A stretch of DNA of 14,546 nucleotides from Candidatus Gastranaerophilales bacterium (GCA_944325615.1 CALVAU010000224.1:1-14546), one strand, 5' to 3'; positions 1 to 7,820 are shown, counted from the stretch's first letter. Notes: a model not told the origin generated them from the letters alone. Numbers and translations: made by a program.

Positions 1-355
1 TGTGTGTCTCAGCTTTAATCCTTTCAAATATCATTTCAGGAGAAGCTTTTAAAAATATGACGGTTGAATTTTCTTTTAAATGTCTTCTGTTATCTGGATT
101 TTCAAAAGCTCCGCCTCCTGCCGAGATAATTTGGAAATCATTTTGTGTGAATTGCTTGATTTTATTGCTCTCAAGTTCTCTAAAATGAGGTTCTCCGTAT
201 TTTAGAAAAATCTCGGAAATCTTTTTCCCAGTGCTTTTTTCGATTTCATCGTCAATATCGACAAGCTTAAAGTCAGGTAAAACTTTTGACAGTTCTTTAG
301 CCACCGTCGTCTTACCGCAGCCCATCATTCCGATAAGTGTTACATTCCTCTTCAT
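1..355 (-). CDS. aroK: Shikimate kinase, 3' end beyond window
   Basis: Phosphorylates shikimate to shikimate 3-phosphate with ATP, in the cytoplasmic pathway to chorismate. The first 118 codons are visible on the minus strand; the rest lies off the left edge. Seen directly: a Walker A loop GMMGCGKTT at about residues 9-17, the shikimate-binding DIDDEIE near 35, FRELE near 57, and SAGGG near 76, all in the usual order for the family. The ATG at 353-355 lies 39 bases after the aroC stop. It has no clear Shine-Dalgarno sequence, so it is probably translated from the aroC transcript. The start is supported because the P-loop falls at the normal distance from it. Co-location with chorismate synthase fits an aromatic amino acid operon. 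Family assignment is secure; the start is slightly less so because of the weak ribosome site. Confidence 0.93.
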   Translation of the reverse strand, partial: MKRNVTLIGMMGCGKTTVAKELSKVLPDFKLVDIDDEIEKSTGKKISEIFLKYGEPHFRELESNKIKQFTQNDFQIISAGGGAFENPDNRRHLKENSTVIFLKASPEMIFERIKAETH

Positions 356-394
356 ACAATTATTTTACATTAAATAAATAAAGCTGGTAATTTG

Positions 395-1456
395 TTAAGA
401 AAAATTTCTCATAATTTCTTCGAAATTATCACCGCCATATTTTAGAAGAATTTCATTTAAAAGAACGCATGCAATTCTTGCTTCTGCAACAACTGCGCAA
501 GCTTCTACTGCACAAGTATCAGAACGTTCGAAATGAGCTTCGGTTTCCTGCATATCAGAAGCGTCAACTGTTCTAAGAGGCTTTCTTAGAGTCGGAATCG
601 GTTTCATAGTTGCAAAAATTTGCAAATTCTCGCCGTTTGTCATTCCGCCTTCAATTCCGCCTGCGTTGTTGGTTTCTCTTGTAATTTTTCCGTTTTCTAA
701 AAACATTTCATCATGAAATTCACTGCCTTTGAGTTCTGCTGCGTGTTCTCCATTGCCTATCTCGACAGCTTTTATTGCAGGAATACTCATAACTGCTTGT
801 GCAATTCGTCCGTCAAGCATTCTATCCCAATGAACGTAAGAACCAAGTCCTATCGGCATATTCTCATAAATTACGACAAATCTTCCGCCTAGAGTATCGC
901 CTTCTGCTTTTGCTCTATCAATTTCTGCGTGAAACTCTTCTTGGTTGGTTTTAGTTCCGATTTGTAAAACTCTTGAATAACCTCTAATATTAAATTGTTC
1001 AAGTATTTGTTTTGCAATAGCACCAACTGCTGTTTCAATCGCTGTTTTTCGTGCGCTTGAGCGTTCAAGTACGTTTCTTAAATCTTCATGGTTATACTTG
1101 ATTGAGCCTGCAAAATCTGCGTGTCCGGGGCGGTATTTGGTAAAAGATTTTTCGTCATTTTCATCACTTTTGTGAATGCTCATAATCTTTTCCCAGTTTT
1201 CAAAATCTTTATTATAGATTACCAAAGTAACAGGCGCTCCGGTTGTTTTGCCAAACCTTATGCCTGATGTGATTTCGACGGTATCGGATTCGATTTTCAT
1301 TCTGCCGCCTCGTCCATATCCGCCTTGACGTCTTTTCAGCTCTTGATTTATAAAATCAGGGTTTATTTCAAACCCTGATGGTAAGCCTTCTATTATAGCG
1401 GTAAGACATTTGCCATGACTTTCTCCGCTTGTTAAAAATCTGAATTTTTCATACAT
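395..1456 (-). CDS. aroC: Chorismate synthase
   Basis: Converts 5-enolpyruvylshikimate 3-phosphate to chorismate using reduced FMN; last step of the shikimate pathway, cytoplasmic. The 353 residues match the usual 350-390. Visible signatures: SGESHGKCL at 10-18 (signature 1, with His14), RRQGGYGRGGRM at 42-53, RPGHADFAGSIKY near 109-121, ERSSARKTA at 131-139, and GGIEGGMTNGE followed by the MKPIPTLRKPL loop and ERSDTCAVEA in the C-terminal third. The ATG at 1454-1456 is preceded by an AGGA ribosome site and lies 20 bases after the stop of the NTF2-like gene, so the two are almost certainly co-transcribed. The aroK start follows 39 bases downstream. Nothing is missing from the active-site motifs. 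Confidence 0.97.
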   Translation of the reverse strand: MYEKFRFLTSGESHGKCLTAIIEGLPSGFEINPDFINQELKRRQGGYGRGGRMKIESDTVEITSGIRFGKTTGAPVTLVIYNKDFENWEKIMSIHKSDENDEKSFTKYRPGHADFAGSIKYNHEDLRNVLERSSARKTAIETAVGAIAKQILEQFNIRGYSRVLQIGTKTNQEEFHAEIDRAKAEGDTLGGRFVVIYENMPIGLGSYVHWDRMLDGRIAQAVMSIPAIKAVEIGNGEHAAELKGSEFHDEMFLENGKITRETNNAGGIEGGMTNGENLQIFATMKPIPTLRKPLRTVDASDMQETEAHFERSDTCAVEACAVVAEARIACVLLNEILLKYGGDNFEEIMRNFS

Positions 1457-1476
1457 ATTCTTTTTTCCTGATTGGA

Positions 1477-1956
1477 TTATTTATTTGCGTATTTTAAGAA
1501 GATTTGTTGTTTTGTCTGCATCATTTCTTCTGTAATTTGCCATTTTCCGTTAGGTTGTTTTTTTACAATCATGTAAGTTTTTAGTTTATAAGATTCGCCT
1601 GATGGCTGGCGAAGTGAGCTTACTTTATAACCGTCGCCTGCTTTTGCAACTGTTATATCAGAATAGTTGTTTTTATAATTTCTTAGTTTAGCACCTGCTT
1701 GACCAAGTTTCATTTGTTTTATGTAAGTTGCAGTATCTGTTTTTACATCAACAAGGCTTCCGTCTGGTTTTATTACTTGTCTTATAATTTTTGCATTTGG
1801 TGAATACATTTGCTCAATTGTCGGGCTGTAGTTATTTGCTGCATTTACATAGCTTTGGAAAAATGCTTTTGCATCAGCTGCATCATCTGCAAACGCTTTT
1901 ATGCCTGTTGTCAAAAATAATCCGAATAATAAAATTAAAGATAAAAATTTTTTCAT
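1477..1956 (-). CDS. Secreted NTF2-like (SnoaL-type) protein of unknown function
   Basis: A 159-residue exported protein of unproven function. It starts with a clear Sec signal peptide: MKK, a leucine-rich core at 4-16, and a signal peptidase I site AFA|DD after residue 23. The mature part is a single small alpha+beta domain: an early helix with AKAFFQSYVNAAN, the YSPNAKI segment, and a C-terminal strand region ending YMIVKKQPNGKWQITEE. This layout resembles NTF2-like/SnoaL domains (inference; no catalytic residues can be named). The ATG is preceded by AGGAG with a 7-base spacer. The gene heads a compact run into aroC (20-base gap) and aroK. A secreted protein there is odd, and the link may be only transcriptional. 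A palindrome with promoter-like cores lies just upstream. Confidence 0.8.
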   Translation of the reverse strand: MKKFLSLILLFGLFLTTGIKAFADDAADAKAFFQSYVNAANNYSPTIEQMYSPNAKIIRQVIKPDGSLVDVKTDTATYIKQMKLGQAGAKLRNYKNNYSDITVAKAGDGYKVSSLRQPSGESYKLKTYMIVKKQPNGKWQITEEMMQTKQQIFLKYANK

Positions 1957-2023
1957 TATTTTACTCCTGTTTCCTACAAGAATTAAACGATTTTAATTCA
2001 CAAAAAGTTCATTCCTATATAGC

Positions 2024-2054
2024 TGTATAATATCATAAAAATTGATATTATACA
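2024..2054. promoter_or_regulatory. Perfect 12-base inverted repeat with TATAAT cores (candidate operator/promoter)
   Basis: Arms TGTATAATATCA (2024-2035) and its exact complement (2043-2054) flank a 7-base AT spacer. Each arm carries a TATAAT, one per strand. The element lies about 70 bases upstream of the NTF2-like gene on the minus strand, where the TATAAT at 2047-2052 could be the -10 of an NTF2-aroC-aroK promoter. No good -35 is visible at the right distance. A symmetric site over a promoter core is typical of a repressor operator. It lacks the GC-rich stem and T-run of an intrinsic terminator for clpB. The regulator is unknown. Confidence 0.45.
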
Positions 2055-2094
2055 TTAAGCGGGAGAAGATATATTTTTTCCTTATAAATGCTAA

Positions 2095-4752
2095 TTATTT
2101 TTTAAACGTAATGGTATTGTTTTCAAAGCTTACTATAATTTTATCGCCTTTAGAAAATTCATTTTCAAGAATTTTCATAGACAGCGGAATTTCAAGGTAA
2201 TTTCTGATTACTCTGCGTAGAGGTCTTGCTCCATACAACGGTTCATAGCCTTCATCAGCAAGGAATTTTTTTGCATCATCATTAATATTCAGTTCCATAT
2301 CCTGTGCTGCAAGTCGTTTTTTCAATGAAGCTGTTTGAATATCTACTATTTGAGCCAATTCATCATGAGTCAATGCTTTGAACATTATGATTTCATCAAT
2401 TCTGTTAATAAATTCGGGTTTGAATTTTTCTTTCAAAGCTTTATGCAAACCTTCTTGTTTGTCTTGTTCATTGAGGTTTTCATTTAGGATAATATCGCTT
2501 CCTAGATTACTTGTCATTATGATTACGGTGTTTTTAAAGTCAATAAGTCTGCCTTGTCCGTCTGTAAGACGTCCGTCATCAAACATTTGGAGCATTATAT
2601 TGAAAACATCCGGATGAGCTTTTTCAACTTCATCAAAAAGTACAACAGAATAAGGTTTTCTTCTGACTGCTTCGGTGAGTTGTCCGCCTTCTTCATATCC
2701 GACAAATCCTGCTGTTGCACCCGTCAAACGTGAAAGGTTATGTTTTTCCATAAATTCGCTCATATCAATTCTTATAAGAGCATCTTCATCATTAAACAGA
2801 ATTTCTGCTAATGTCTTTGCAAGTTCTGTTTTGCCGACACCAGTCGGGCCTAAGAATAAAAATGTACCAATCGGACGTTTAGGATCTTTCAAACCTGAGC
2901 GTGCAAGTCTGATTGCATTCGAGATCTTTTTTACAGCTTCATCTTGACCGATTACCCTTTTGTGCATAACATCTTCCATTCCGATAAGTTTTTTGCTTTC
3001 ATCTTCCTGAAGCCTGTTTACCGGAATTCCTGTCCATTTTGCAACAATCGCAGCGATATCATCACCGTCTATTTGTTCTTTTAAAAGACATTTTTTATTT
3101 GCGTGGGTGTATGCTTTCAATTTTTCTTGCATATCAAGCATTTGGGAATATTTTGCCTCTAAAGCCGCACTCATTGTAGGATTTTTCTTGAATTGTTCTA
3201 TTTGATGTTTGAGAGTCTCTATATTCCTTTTTACGGCAGCACTTGATTCGATTACTTTCTTTTCTTTCAGCCATTGTTCTTTTAGTTTGGCAATTTTTTC
3301 ATTCAAATCATTAATTTTCTTATTAATTTTTTCCAATTTTTTCTCGGTGTCAGCTGAAGCTTCTTTTTCTAAAGCTTTTCTGTTCATTTCAAGCTGAATT
3401 TTTTCTCTTATGAAAATATCGATTTCCTCAGGCATGGTGTCAATTTCTATTCTCAATGCCGAAGCTGCTTCATCAATCAAGTCGATTGCCTTATCAGGAA
3501 GACATCTGTCTGAGATGTATCTATCTGAAAGAGTTACTGCTGCAACGATTGCACTGTCTTTAATTTCTATACAGTGGAAACCTTCATATTTTTCTTTTAG
3601 ACCTCTTAAAATGCTTATAGTAGTTTCAATTGACGGTTCATCAGCAATTACCGGTTGGAAACGTCTTTCAAGGGCCTTGTCTTTTTCAATGTAGGTTCTA
3701 TATTCATCAATTGTAGTTGCACCAAGAATTCGGATGCTTCCTCTTGCAAGCATTGGTTTTAAAAGGTTTCCAGCATCAGCGGAGCCATCTGCTGAGCCTG
3801 TGCCCATAATTGTATGAATTTCATCAATGAAAAGCATTATATCATCACTTTTGTCTTCGACTGCTTTCAAAACCGTTTTGAATCTTTCTTCAAATTGTCC
3901 TCTGTATGATGCTCCTGCAAGAAGTGCACCTAAATCTAGTGCAAAAATCTTATCATTTTTCAAGCTTTCGGGAACATCTCCTGAGACAATTCTTTGTGCT
4001 AATCCTTCAATAATTGCGGTTTTACCGACACCGGGTTCTCCTATGATTACGGGATTATTTTTTGAACGCCTGTTCAAAATCTGTATTGTGCGGCGAATTT
4101 CGTCATCTCTGCCAATTACTGGATCAAGTTTATTCTCTTTTGCAAGTTCGGTTAAATCTATTGTATATTTTTTTAAAGCTTCTTCAGGAGTTTCTTTTTG
4201 ATTTTGTGAGGGAGTTTCGTTATTTTCCATATTCTTCTTTCCTTCATCATCTTTCATTATGATTGCTTTATCAGCACCATGTTTTCTTGTCTCGTTTCCG
4301 TTTTCGTCAATGCTTATAATATTTTTCACTTCTTCAAGCATTTTTTCGTACAAAACATATTTATTTACTCTGTTTTCTGCAAAGAACAAGTCCATTTCAG
4401 GGTTGTTTATTTTAAAAAGTGCCAAAAACAAATGTTCAATATCTACCTCTTCATCGCACAAATCCCTTGCTTCACGTTCAGCTATTTTTGTCAGATTGAT
4501 TACGCCTGAAGAAAATTTAATCGGCTCAAATTGACCGCGTGGGAAATAAGGAAATTTTTTGACATATTTATTAAATCTGTCTTTGAAATCTCCGCCAAGT
4601 CCTACTCTATCAAGAAGTATTACGGGTAAATCATTTTGATCTAAAAAAAGTGCAAGCATAATATGCTGTACTTCAAGTTCCCGATAATTCCTTGATACTA
4701 CAAAGGATTTTGCTGATTTAAAAATTGCTTGTACGTGTTCTGAAAGAAGCAT
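2095..4752 (-). CDS. clpB: ATP-dependent protein disaggregase ClpB
   Basis: A hexameric AAA+ chaperone that threads aggregated proteins through its central pore with DnaK's help; cytoplasmic. The 885 residues hold an N-terminal Clp domain (1-145), a charged, poorly conserved linker (about 146-195), NBD1 with Walker A GEPGVGKT at 238-245, pore loop YRG at 283-285 and Walker B LFIDEIH at 307-313, a long coiled-coil middle domain (about 435-555), and NBD2 with Walker A GPTGVGKT at 635-642 and Walker B VLFDEVE at 704-710, ending in YGARPLRR at 840-847. The full-length middle domain and the absence of an IGF-like ClpP-docking loop in NBD2 favour ClpB over ClpA/ClpC. The NBD2 pore region reads GATAGFVGYEEGG where GAPPGYVGYEEGG is usual. 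The ATG has an AGAGGA ribosome site. The gene is divergent from lepA. Confidence 0.95.
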   Translation of the reverse strand: MLLSEHVQAIFKSAKSFVVSRNYRELEVQHIMLALFLDQNDLPVILLDRVGLGGDFKDRFNKYVKKFPYFPRGQFEPIKFSSGVINLTKIAEREARDLCDEEVDIEHLFLALFKINNPEMDLFFAENRVNKYVLYEKMLEEVKNIISIDENGNETRKHGADKAIIMKDDEGKKNMENNETPSQNQKETPEEALKKYTIDLTELAKENKLDPVIGRDDEIRRTIQILNRRSKNNPVIIGEPGVGKTAIIEGLAQRIVSGDVPESLKNDKIFALDLGALLAGASYRGQFEERFKTVLKAVEDKSDDIMLFIDEIHTIMGTGSADGSADAGNLLKPMLARGSIRILGATTIDEYRTYIEKDKALERRFQPVIADEPSIETTISILRGLKEKYEGFHCIEIKDSAIVAAVTLSDRYISDRCLPDKAIDLIDEAASALRIEIDTMPEEIDIFIREKIQLEMNRKALEKEASADTEKKLEKINKKINDLNEKIAKLKEQWLKEKKVIESSAAVKRNIETLKHQIEQFKKNPTMSAALEAKYSQMLDMQEKLKAYTHANKKCLLKEQIDGDDIAAIVAKWTGIPVNRLQEDESKKLIGMEDVMHKRVIGQDEAVKKISNAIRLARSGLKDPKRPIGTFLFLGPTGVGKTELAKTLAEILFNDEDALIRIDMSEFMEKHNLSRLTGATAGFVGYEEGGQLTEAVRRKPYSVVLFDEVEKAHPDVFNIMLQMFDDGRLTDGQGRLIDFKNTVIIMTSNLGSDIILNENLNEQDKQEGLHKALKEKFKPEFINRIDEIIMFKALTHDELAQIVDIQTASLKKRLAAQDMELNINDDAKKFLADEGYEPLYGARPLRRVIRNYLEIPLSMKILENEFSKGDKIIVSFENNTITFKK

Positions 4753-4771
4753 TTATTTTTCCTCTTTTATA

Positions 4772-4798
4772 ATTATATAGATTTATAAGAATCTGCAA
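4772..4798 (-). promoter_or_regulatory. Possible clpB promoter
   Basis: On the minus strand a TATAAT (4772-4777) follows TTGCAG (4793-4798) with a spacer of only 15 bases, about 20 bases upstream of the clpB ATG and next to its AGAGGA ribosome site. The hexamers are good but the spacing is short, so the -35 assignment is uncertain. No CIRCE-type heat-shock inverted repeat is visible in the clpB/lepA intergenic region. Confidence 0.4.
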
Positions 4799-4833
4799 TC
4801 ATTCAAAAACGGTAGATTAAAAAATAGTTTTTC

Positions 4834-4861
4834 TTGCAGTTCTGTATTTTCTCAATATAAT
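4834..4861 (+). promoter_or_regulatory. lepA promoter implying a leaderless transcript
   Basis: TTGCAG (4834-4839), a 16-base spacer and a perfect TATAAT (4856-4861) end six bases before the lepA ATG at 4868. Initiation about seven bases past the -10 would place the first transcribed base on the A of the ATG. No Shine-Dalgarno sequence lies between them, which is consistent with leaderless translation. Confidence 0.65.
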
Positions 4862-4867
4862 AAAATT

Positions 4868-6670
4868 ATGAAACACAGAGAAAACGTACGAAATTTTTGT
4901 ATAATAGCCCACATTGACCATGGAAAATCAACACTTGCCGATAGATTACTCGAATTTACCGGTACTGTTGCGCAGCGTGATATGCAGGATCAAATTCTTG
5001 ACAGTATGGACATTGAGCGTGAACGTGGAATTACGATCAAACTCAACGCTGCAAGAATGAATTATAAAGCAAAAGACGGTAAGGATTATATTTTGAACTT
5101 GATCGATACTCCTGGGCACGTAGATTTTTCTTACGAAGTTTCACGATCTCTCGCTGCTTGTGAGGGTGCTTTGCTTATAGTTGATGCAACTCAAGGTGTA
5201 GAGGCGCAAACTCTTGCTAATGTATATCTTGCAATTGAGCAAAACCTTGAAATAATTCCTGTAATCAATAAAATTGATCTGCCTTCTGCAGATGTTGAAA
5301 GAGTTAAGGCAGAAATCGAAGAAGTTTTAGGTATTGACGCTTCTTATGCAATTCCTGTAAGTGCTAAAGCAGGTATTGGAATTGAAGATGTCTTAGAAGC
5401 TGTTGTGGATTTAATTCCGCCTCCTGCTGATACTTCTGAAAAGCCTCTTAGAGCTTTGGTTTTTGACAGTGCTTATGACCAGTATCTCGGAACATTGTGT
5501 TTCTTTAAAATTATGGATGGCAAAATGAGGCTTGGTGATAAAGTCAAGTTTATGGCATCAGGTAAAGAATATGAAATTGTAGAATTAGGATATCTTACTC
5601 CGACAAGAGTTTAGGTAGATGAGCTTGTTTGCGGTGATGTTGGATATTTTGCAGGATCTATCAAAGAATTGACAAGGTTTGTAGGAGATACTATCACAAC
5701 TGTTGAAAATCCTGCAAAGGAGCCATTACCAGGATATAAAGAAGCTCTTCCGATGGTATTTTCTGGCATGTATCCTGTTGATAATGATGATTATCACGAT
5801 TTAAAGGAAGCTTTAGAAAAATTAAAACTGAATGACAGCAGTATTACATTTGAGCCTGAAACATCCAGTGCCTTGGGCTTTGGTTTCCGTTGCGGATTTC
5901 TTGGAATGCTGCACATGGAAATTGCTCAGGAAAGACTTGAAAGAGAATACAATCTTGCACTTGTAACAACAGCTCCGTCAGTTGTGTATCACGTATATAA
6001 AACAAACGGCGAAATGGTTGAAATCGATAACCCAGCAAATCTTCCGCCAGCTCAATACAGAGATTATATTGAAGAACCTTATGTAAGAGTTCAAATAATT
6101 ACTCCTAATGATTATGTCGGAACGTTGATGGAATTATCTCAATCAAAACGCGGTATTTTTATTAATATGCACTACATAGACAAAATTCGTGCAAGTCTTG
6201 AGTATCAAATACCTTTGAGCGAAGTGATCACAGATTTTTACGATCAGCTAAAATCAAGATCAAAAGGTTATGCAAGTATGGATTACGAATTTTGTGATTA
6301 CAAACGTTCCAAACTCGTAAAATTGGATATTCTTCTTGCAAATGAAGTGGTTGATGCGTTATCAGTAATTTGTCATGAAGACAGTGCATATTACATCGGA
6401 CAAAAGTTAACTGCTAAATTAAAAGAAATTATTCCAAGACAGCTTTTTGAAGTGCCGATTCAGGCAGCAGTCGGCGGCAGAGTAATTGCCAGAACCAACA
6501 TCAAAGCGATGCGCAAAAACGTTCTTGATAAATGTTATGGCGGCGATATTTCACGTAAACGTAAACTTTTGGAAAAACAAAAGAAAGGTAAAAAACGTAT
6601 GAAATCAGTAGGCCGTGTTGAAGTTCCGCAAGAGGCTTTCATGGCAGTATTGAGTCTTGATGAGGATTAA
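4868..6670 (+). CDS. lepA: Elongation factor 4 (LepA GTPase), interrupted by an in-frame TAG
   Basis: Ribosome-associated GTPase thought to act on stalled or mis-translocated ribosomes. The frame spans 600 codons, the normal LepA length. Visible G motifs are AHIDHGKST (14-22), RGITI (53-57), DTPGH (80-84), NKID (134-137) and SAK (165-167). The EF4-specific C-terminal domain ends with ISRKRKLLEKQKKGKKRMK and VPQEAFMAVL. Codon 249 (5612-5614) is TAG, just after the conserved GYLTPTRV, with VDELVCGDVGY continuing in the same frame. There is no base insertion or loss. The site is a variable loop of domain 2, and CAG to TAG is a one-base change. Unless TAG is suppressed, only a 248-residue G domain plus partial domain 2 is made. 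The alternatives are a recent null mutation, a sequencing error or readthrough. No other nonsense codon is present. The start matches the family N-terminus. Confidence 0.9.
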
Positions 6671-6891
6671 TCTAAAAATCCTCTTTTAACTGCGTCTCTT
6701 GTTACTTCTACTCTTGATTTTACGTTAAATTTTCTGATAATAGAGCTTACATGTGCTTTTACGGTAGATATAGAAATAGATAATGTTTCTGCGATTTGTG
6801 GATTTGAATATCCCGCTATCATAAATTTTAAAACTTCACGTTCTCTGTCTGTAAGGTGAATTCTATCCTTATCATTCCCGCCCTTAAGCAT
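6667..6891 (-). CDS. Stand-alone LuxR/GerE-type HTH transcription regulator
   Basis: A single DNA-binding domain without a receiver or sensor domain: LTDREREVLKFMIAGYSNPQ, then IAETLSISISTVKAHVSSII, then RKFNVKSRVEVT, which is a complete LuxR-type four-helix HTH. The frame is open from an ATG at 6912 (81 residues), but the ATG at 6889-6891 has a perfect AAGGAG six bases upstream and gives 74 residues, the size of the Bacillus GerE class. The upstream ATG has no ribosome site. Cyanobacteria have a comparable small regulator, PedR; orthology is only a suggestion. The gene is convergent with lepA and shares 4 bases with its 3' end. A 22-base palindrome lies upstream of its putative promoter, which suggests autoregulation. 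The signal and targets are unknown. Confidence 0.85.
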   Translation of the reverse strand: MLKGGNDKDRIHLTDREREVLKFMIAGYSNPQIAETLSISISTVKAHVSSIIRKFNVKSRVEVTRDAVKRGFLD

Positions 6892-6897
6892 CACTCT

Positions 6898-6903
6898 CTC
6901 CTT
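6898..6903 (-). promoter_or_regulatory. Ribosome site that decides the LuxR-type start
   Basis: On the minus strand AAGGAG lies six bases before the ATG at 6889-6891. The in-frame ATG at 6910-6912 has no purine-rich site. A TATAAA at 6921-6926 would start transcription near 6914, leaving about a 23-base leader for the downstream ATG. Confidence 0.65.
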
Positions 6904-6948
6904 ATTTTGCATTGATATGTTTTATACTAGCAAAACATAATCAAATTC

Positions 6949-6970
6949 ATATTAGTCATAAGTCTAATAT
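6949..6970. promoter_or_regulatory. 22-base palindrome upstream of the LuxR-type gene
   Basis: Arms ATATTAG (6949-6955) and CTAATAT (6964-6970) are exact complements around an 8-base centre. The centre of symmetry is about 45 bases upstream of the transcription start inferred from the TATAAA at 6921-6926, a usual place for a LuxR-type binding box. Function is inferred from size, symmetry and position only. Confidence 0.4.
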
Positions 6971-7245
6971 TTCCGCAATTTGTGCAGAATTGGGGTTTTG
7001 GCGGTAATCGCGATTGGAAATTATTTAACAAATGTTACAGAATATTAAGAATATATAAAAAAGACGCAATTTGTATATAAAAAAATACTTTATATATTCA
7101 AGAGATGAAAATTATTAATAGGAATGAGTATAAAAATATGTAAACATTTGTAACGAGAATGGATAATTTCTTAAAGATAATTAAAAACATTACCGATTAA
7201 GAGTATGTGAGTAATTAAGAAAAAGAAAAAGAAAAGGAGAACGAA

Positions 7246-7605
7246 ATGAAAGGTATCTACGGTGATTATGGAAAATTTAACAACAACATTTATCATTCAA
7301 ACGGTAAAAAAGATGTTGAAACTAAAAATGTAGAAAAGAAAACTAATGAACCTATTGATTTTAAAAAGGCTGATCAAGGCAAAGAATTAGGTTTTGATGC
7401 TTTAAATACAAGCAGTTCAATTTATGGTAAAGCACTTTCATTATCAGGAAATTTTGTAATTGACAATGCTTTTACAAAAGGACTTTCTAAGAAAGAACAA
7501 GCTGCTTTAGAAAAAGAATTGAATACCCCAGGAGTTGCTGGTCGTGTTGGTAAATCAGCAGAAAATATCTTTGCAGCTCTAGAAGGTATTGACGAGTTTG
7601 CATAA
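7246..7605 (+). CDS. Hypothetical lysine-rich small protein
   Basis: A 119-residue protein that I do not recognise. The first half is polar and lysine/asparagine rich (residues 1-45), probably disordered, with no signal peptide and no transmembrane segment. The second half looks helical, including LSKKEQAALEKELNTPG at about 80-96 and VGKSAENIFAALEGI near the end. It has a strong ribosome site, AAGGAG six bases before the ATG, preceded by a run of AAGAAA-like purine units, which suggests abundant translation. It is followed by a hairpin terminator at 7723-7744, so it is probably monocistronic. No neighbour points to a pathway. The length, good ribosome site and terminator support a real gene; the function is unknown. 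Confidence 0.75.
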   Translation: MKGIYGDYGKFNNNIYHSNGKKDVETKNVEKKTNEPIDFKKADQGKELGFDALNTSSSIYGKALSLSGNFVIDNAFTKGLSKKEQAALEKELNTPGVAGRVGKSAENIFAALEGIDEFA

Positions 7606-7722
7606 AAAGAAACTTTCAAAAAGTTTCAAAAATCCCATTAGATATATCATCTAGATAGGATTACGTTCTCTTAGATTTTTCTATAAAACTACTTATAAAG
7701 GTACATTTACTCACAAAATTTT

Positions 7723-7744
7723 AGGCACTTTGCAAAAAGTGCCT
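7723..7744 (+). terminator. Intrinsic terminator after the orphan gene
   Basis: A 9-base perfect stem, AGGCACTTT (7723-7731) with AAAGTGCCT (7736-7744), a GCAA tetraloop, then TTTTGTTTT. It lies about 120 bases after the stop of the 119-residue gene and before the prepilin promoter, separating the two units. Confidence 0.8.
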
Positions 7745-7772
7745 TTTGTTTTGCGTGATAATGAAAAACAAC

Positions 7773-7801
7773 TTTTCAAAAATGGAAAACTAATATATAA
7801 T
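7773..7801 (+). promoter_or_regulatory. Promoter of prepilin copy 1
   Basis: TTTTCA (7773-7778), a 17-base spacer and a perfect TATAAT (7796-7801). Transcription would begin near 7808, about 27 bases before the ATG at 7835. Copy 2 has no equivalent and probably depends on engB transcription. Confidence 0.6.
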
Positions 7802-7820
7802 AAAAGAGTAGAGAAAAAGT

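Larger units (their letters stand above)
6892..7245. other. Gene-free region between the LuxR-type gene and the orphan at 7246
   Basis: About 350 AT-rich bases with no convincing gene on either strand. It holds the putative minus-strand promoter and palindrome of the LuxR-type gene near 6920-6970. A weak plus-strand promoter TTGTAT (7071-7076), 16 bases, TATATT (7093-7098) would give the next gene a leader of about 140 bases. A 9-base pair of inverted words, ACAAATGTT at 7028-7036 and AACATTTGT at 7143-7151, brackets that promoter. Just before the next ATG is a purine run made of AAGAAA-like units ending in AAGGAG. No riboswitch fold was recognised. Confidence 0.5.

Noticed and set aside
2378..4534. 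Several plus-strand open frames opposite clpB, and similar antisense frames opposite lepA, xerC, engB and metG
   Set aside because: They mirror the codon periodicity of conserved genes on the other strand, have no ribosome sites and show no recognisable domains.
4868..6670. Alternative genetic code with TAG as a sense codon
   Set aside because: No internal TAG occurs in clpB, the TPR gene, xerC, aroC or the prepilins, and the 85-residue gene uses TAG at its end. A single internal TAG is not enough.
7609..7627. Hairpin GAAACTT/AAGTTTC just after the 119-residue gene, and the imperfect stem at 7631-7662, as terminators
   Set aside because: They are AT-rich, followed by A-runs or mixed sequence, not T. 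The GC-richer hairpin at 7723-7744 with a T-run is the better terminator.
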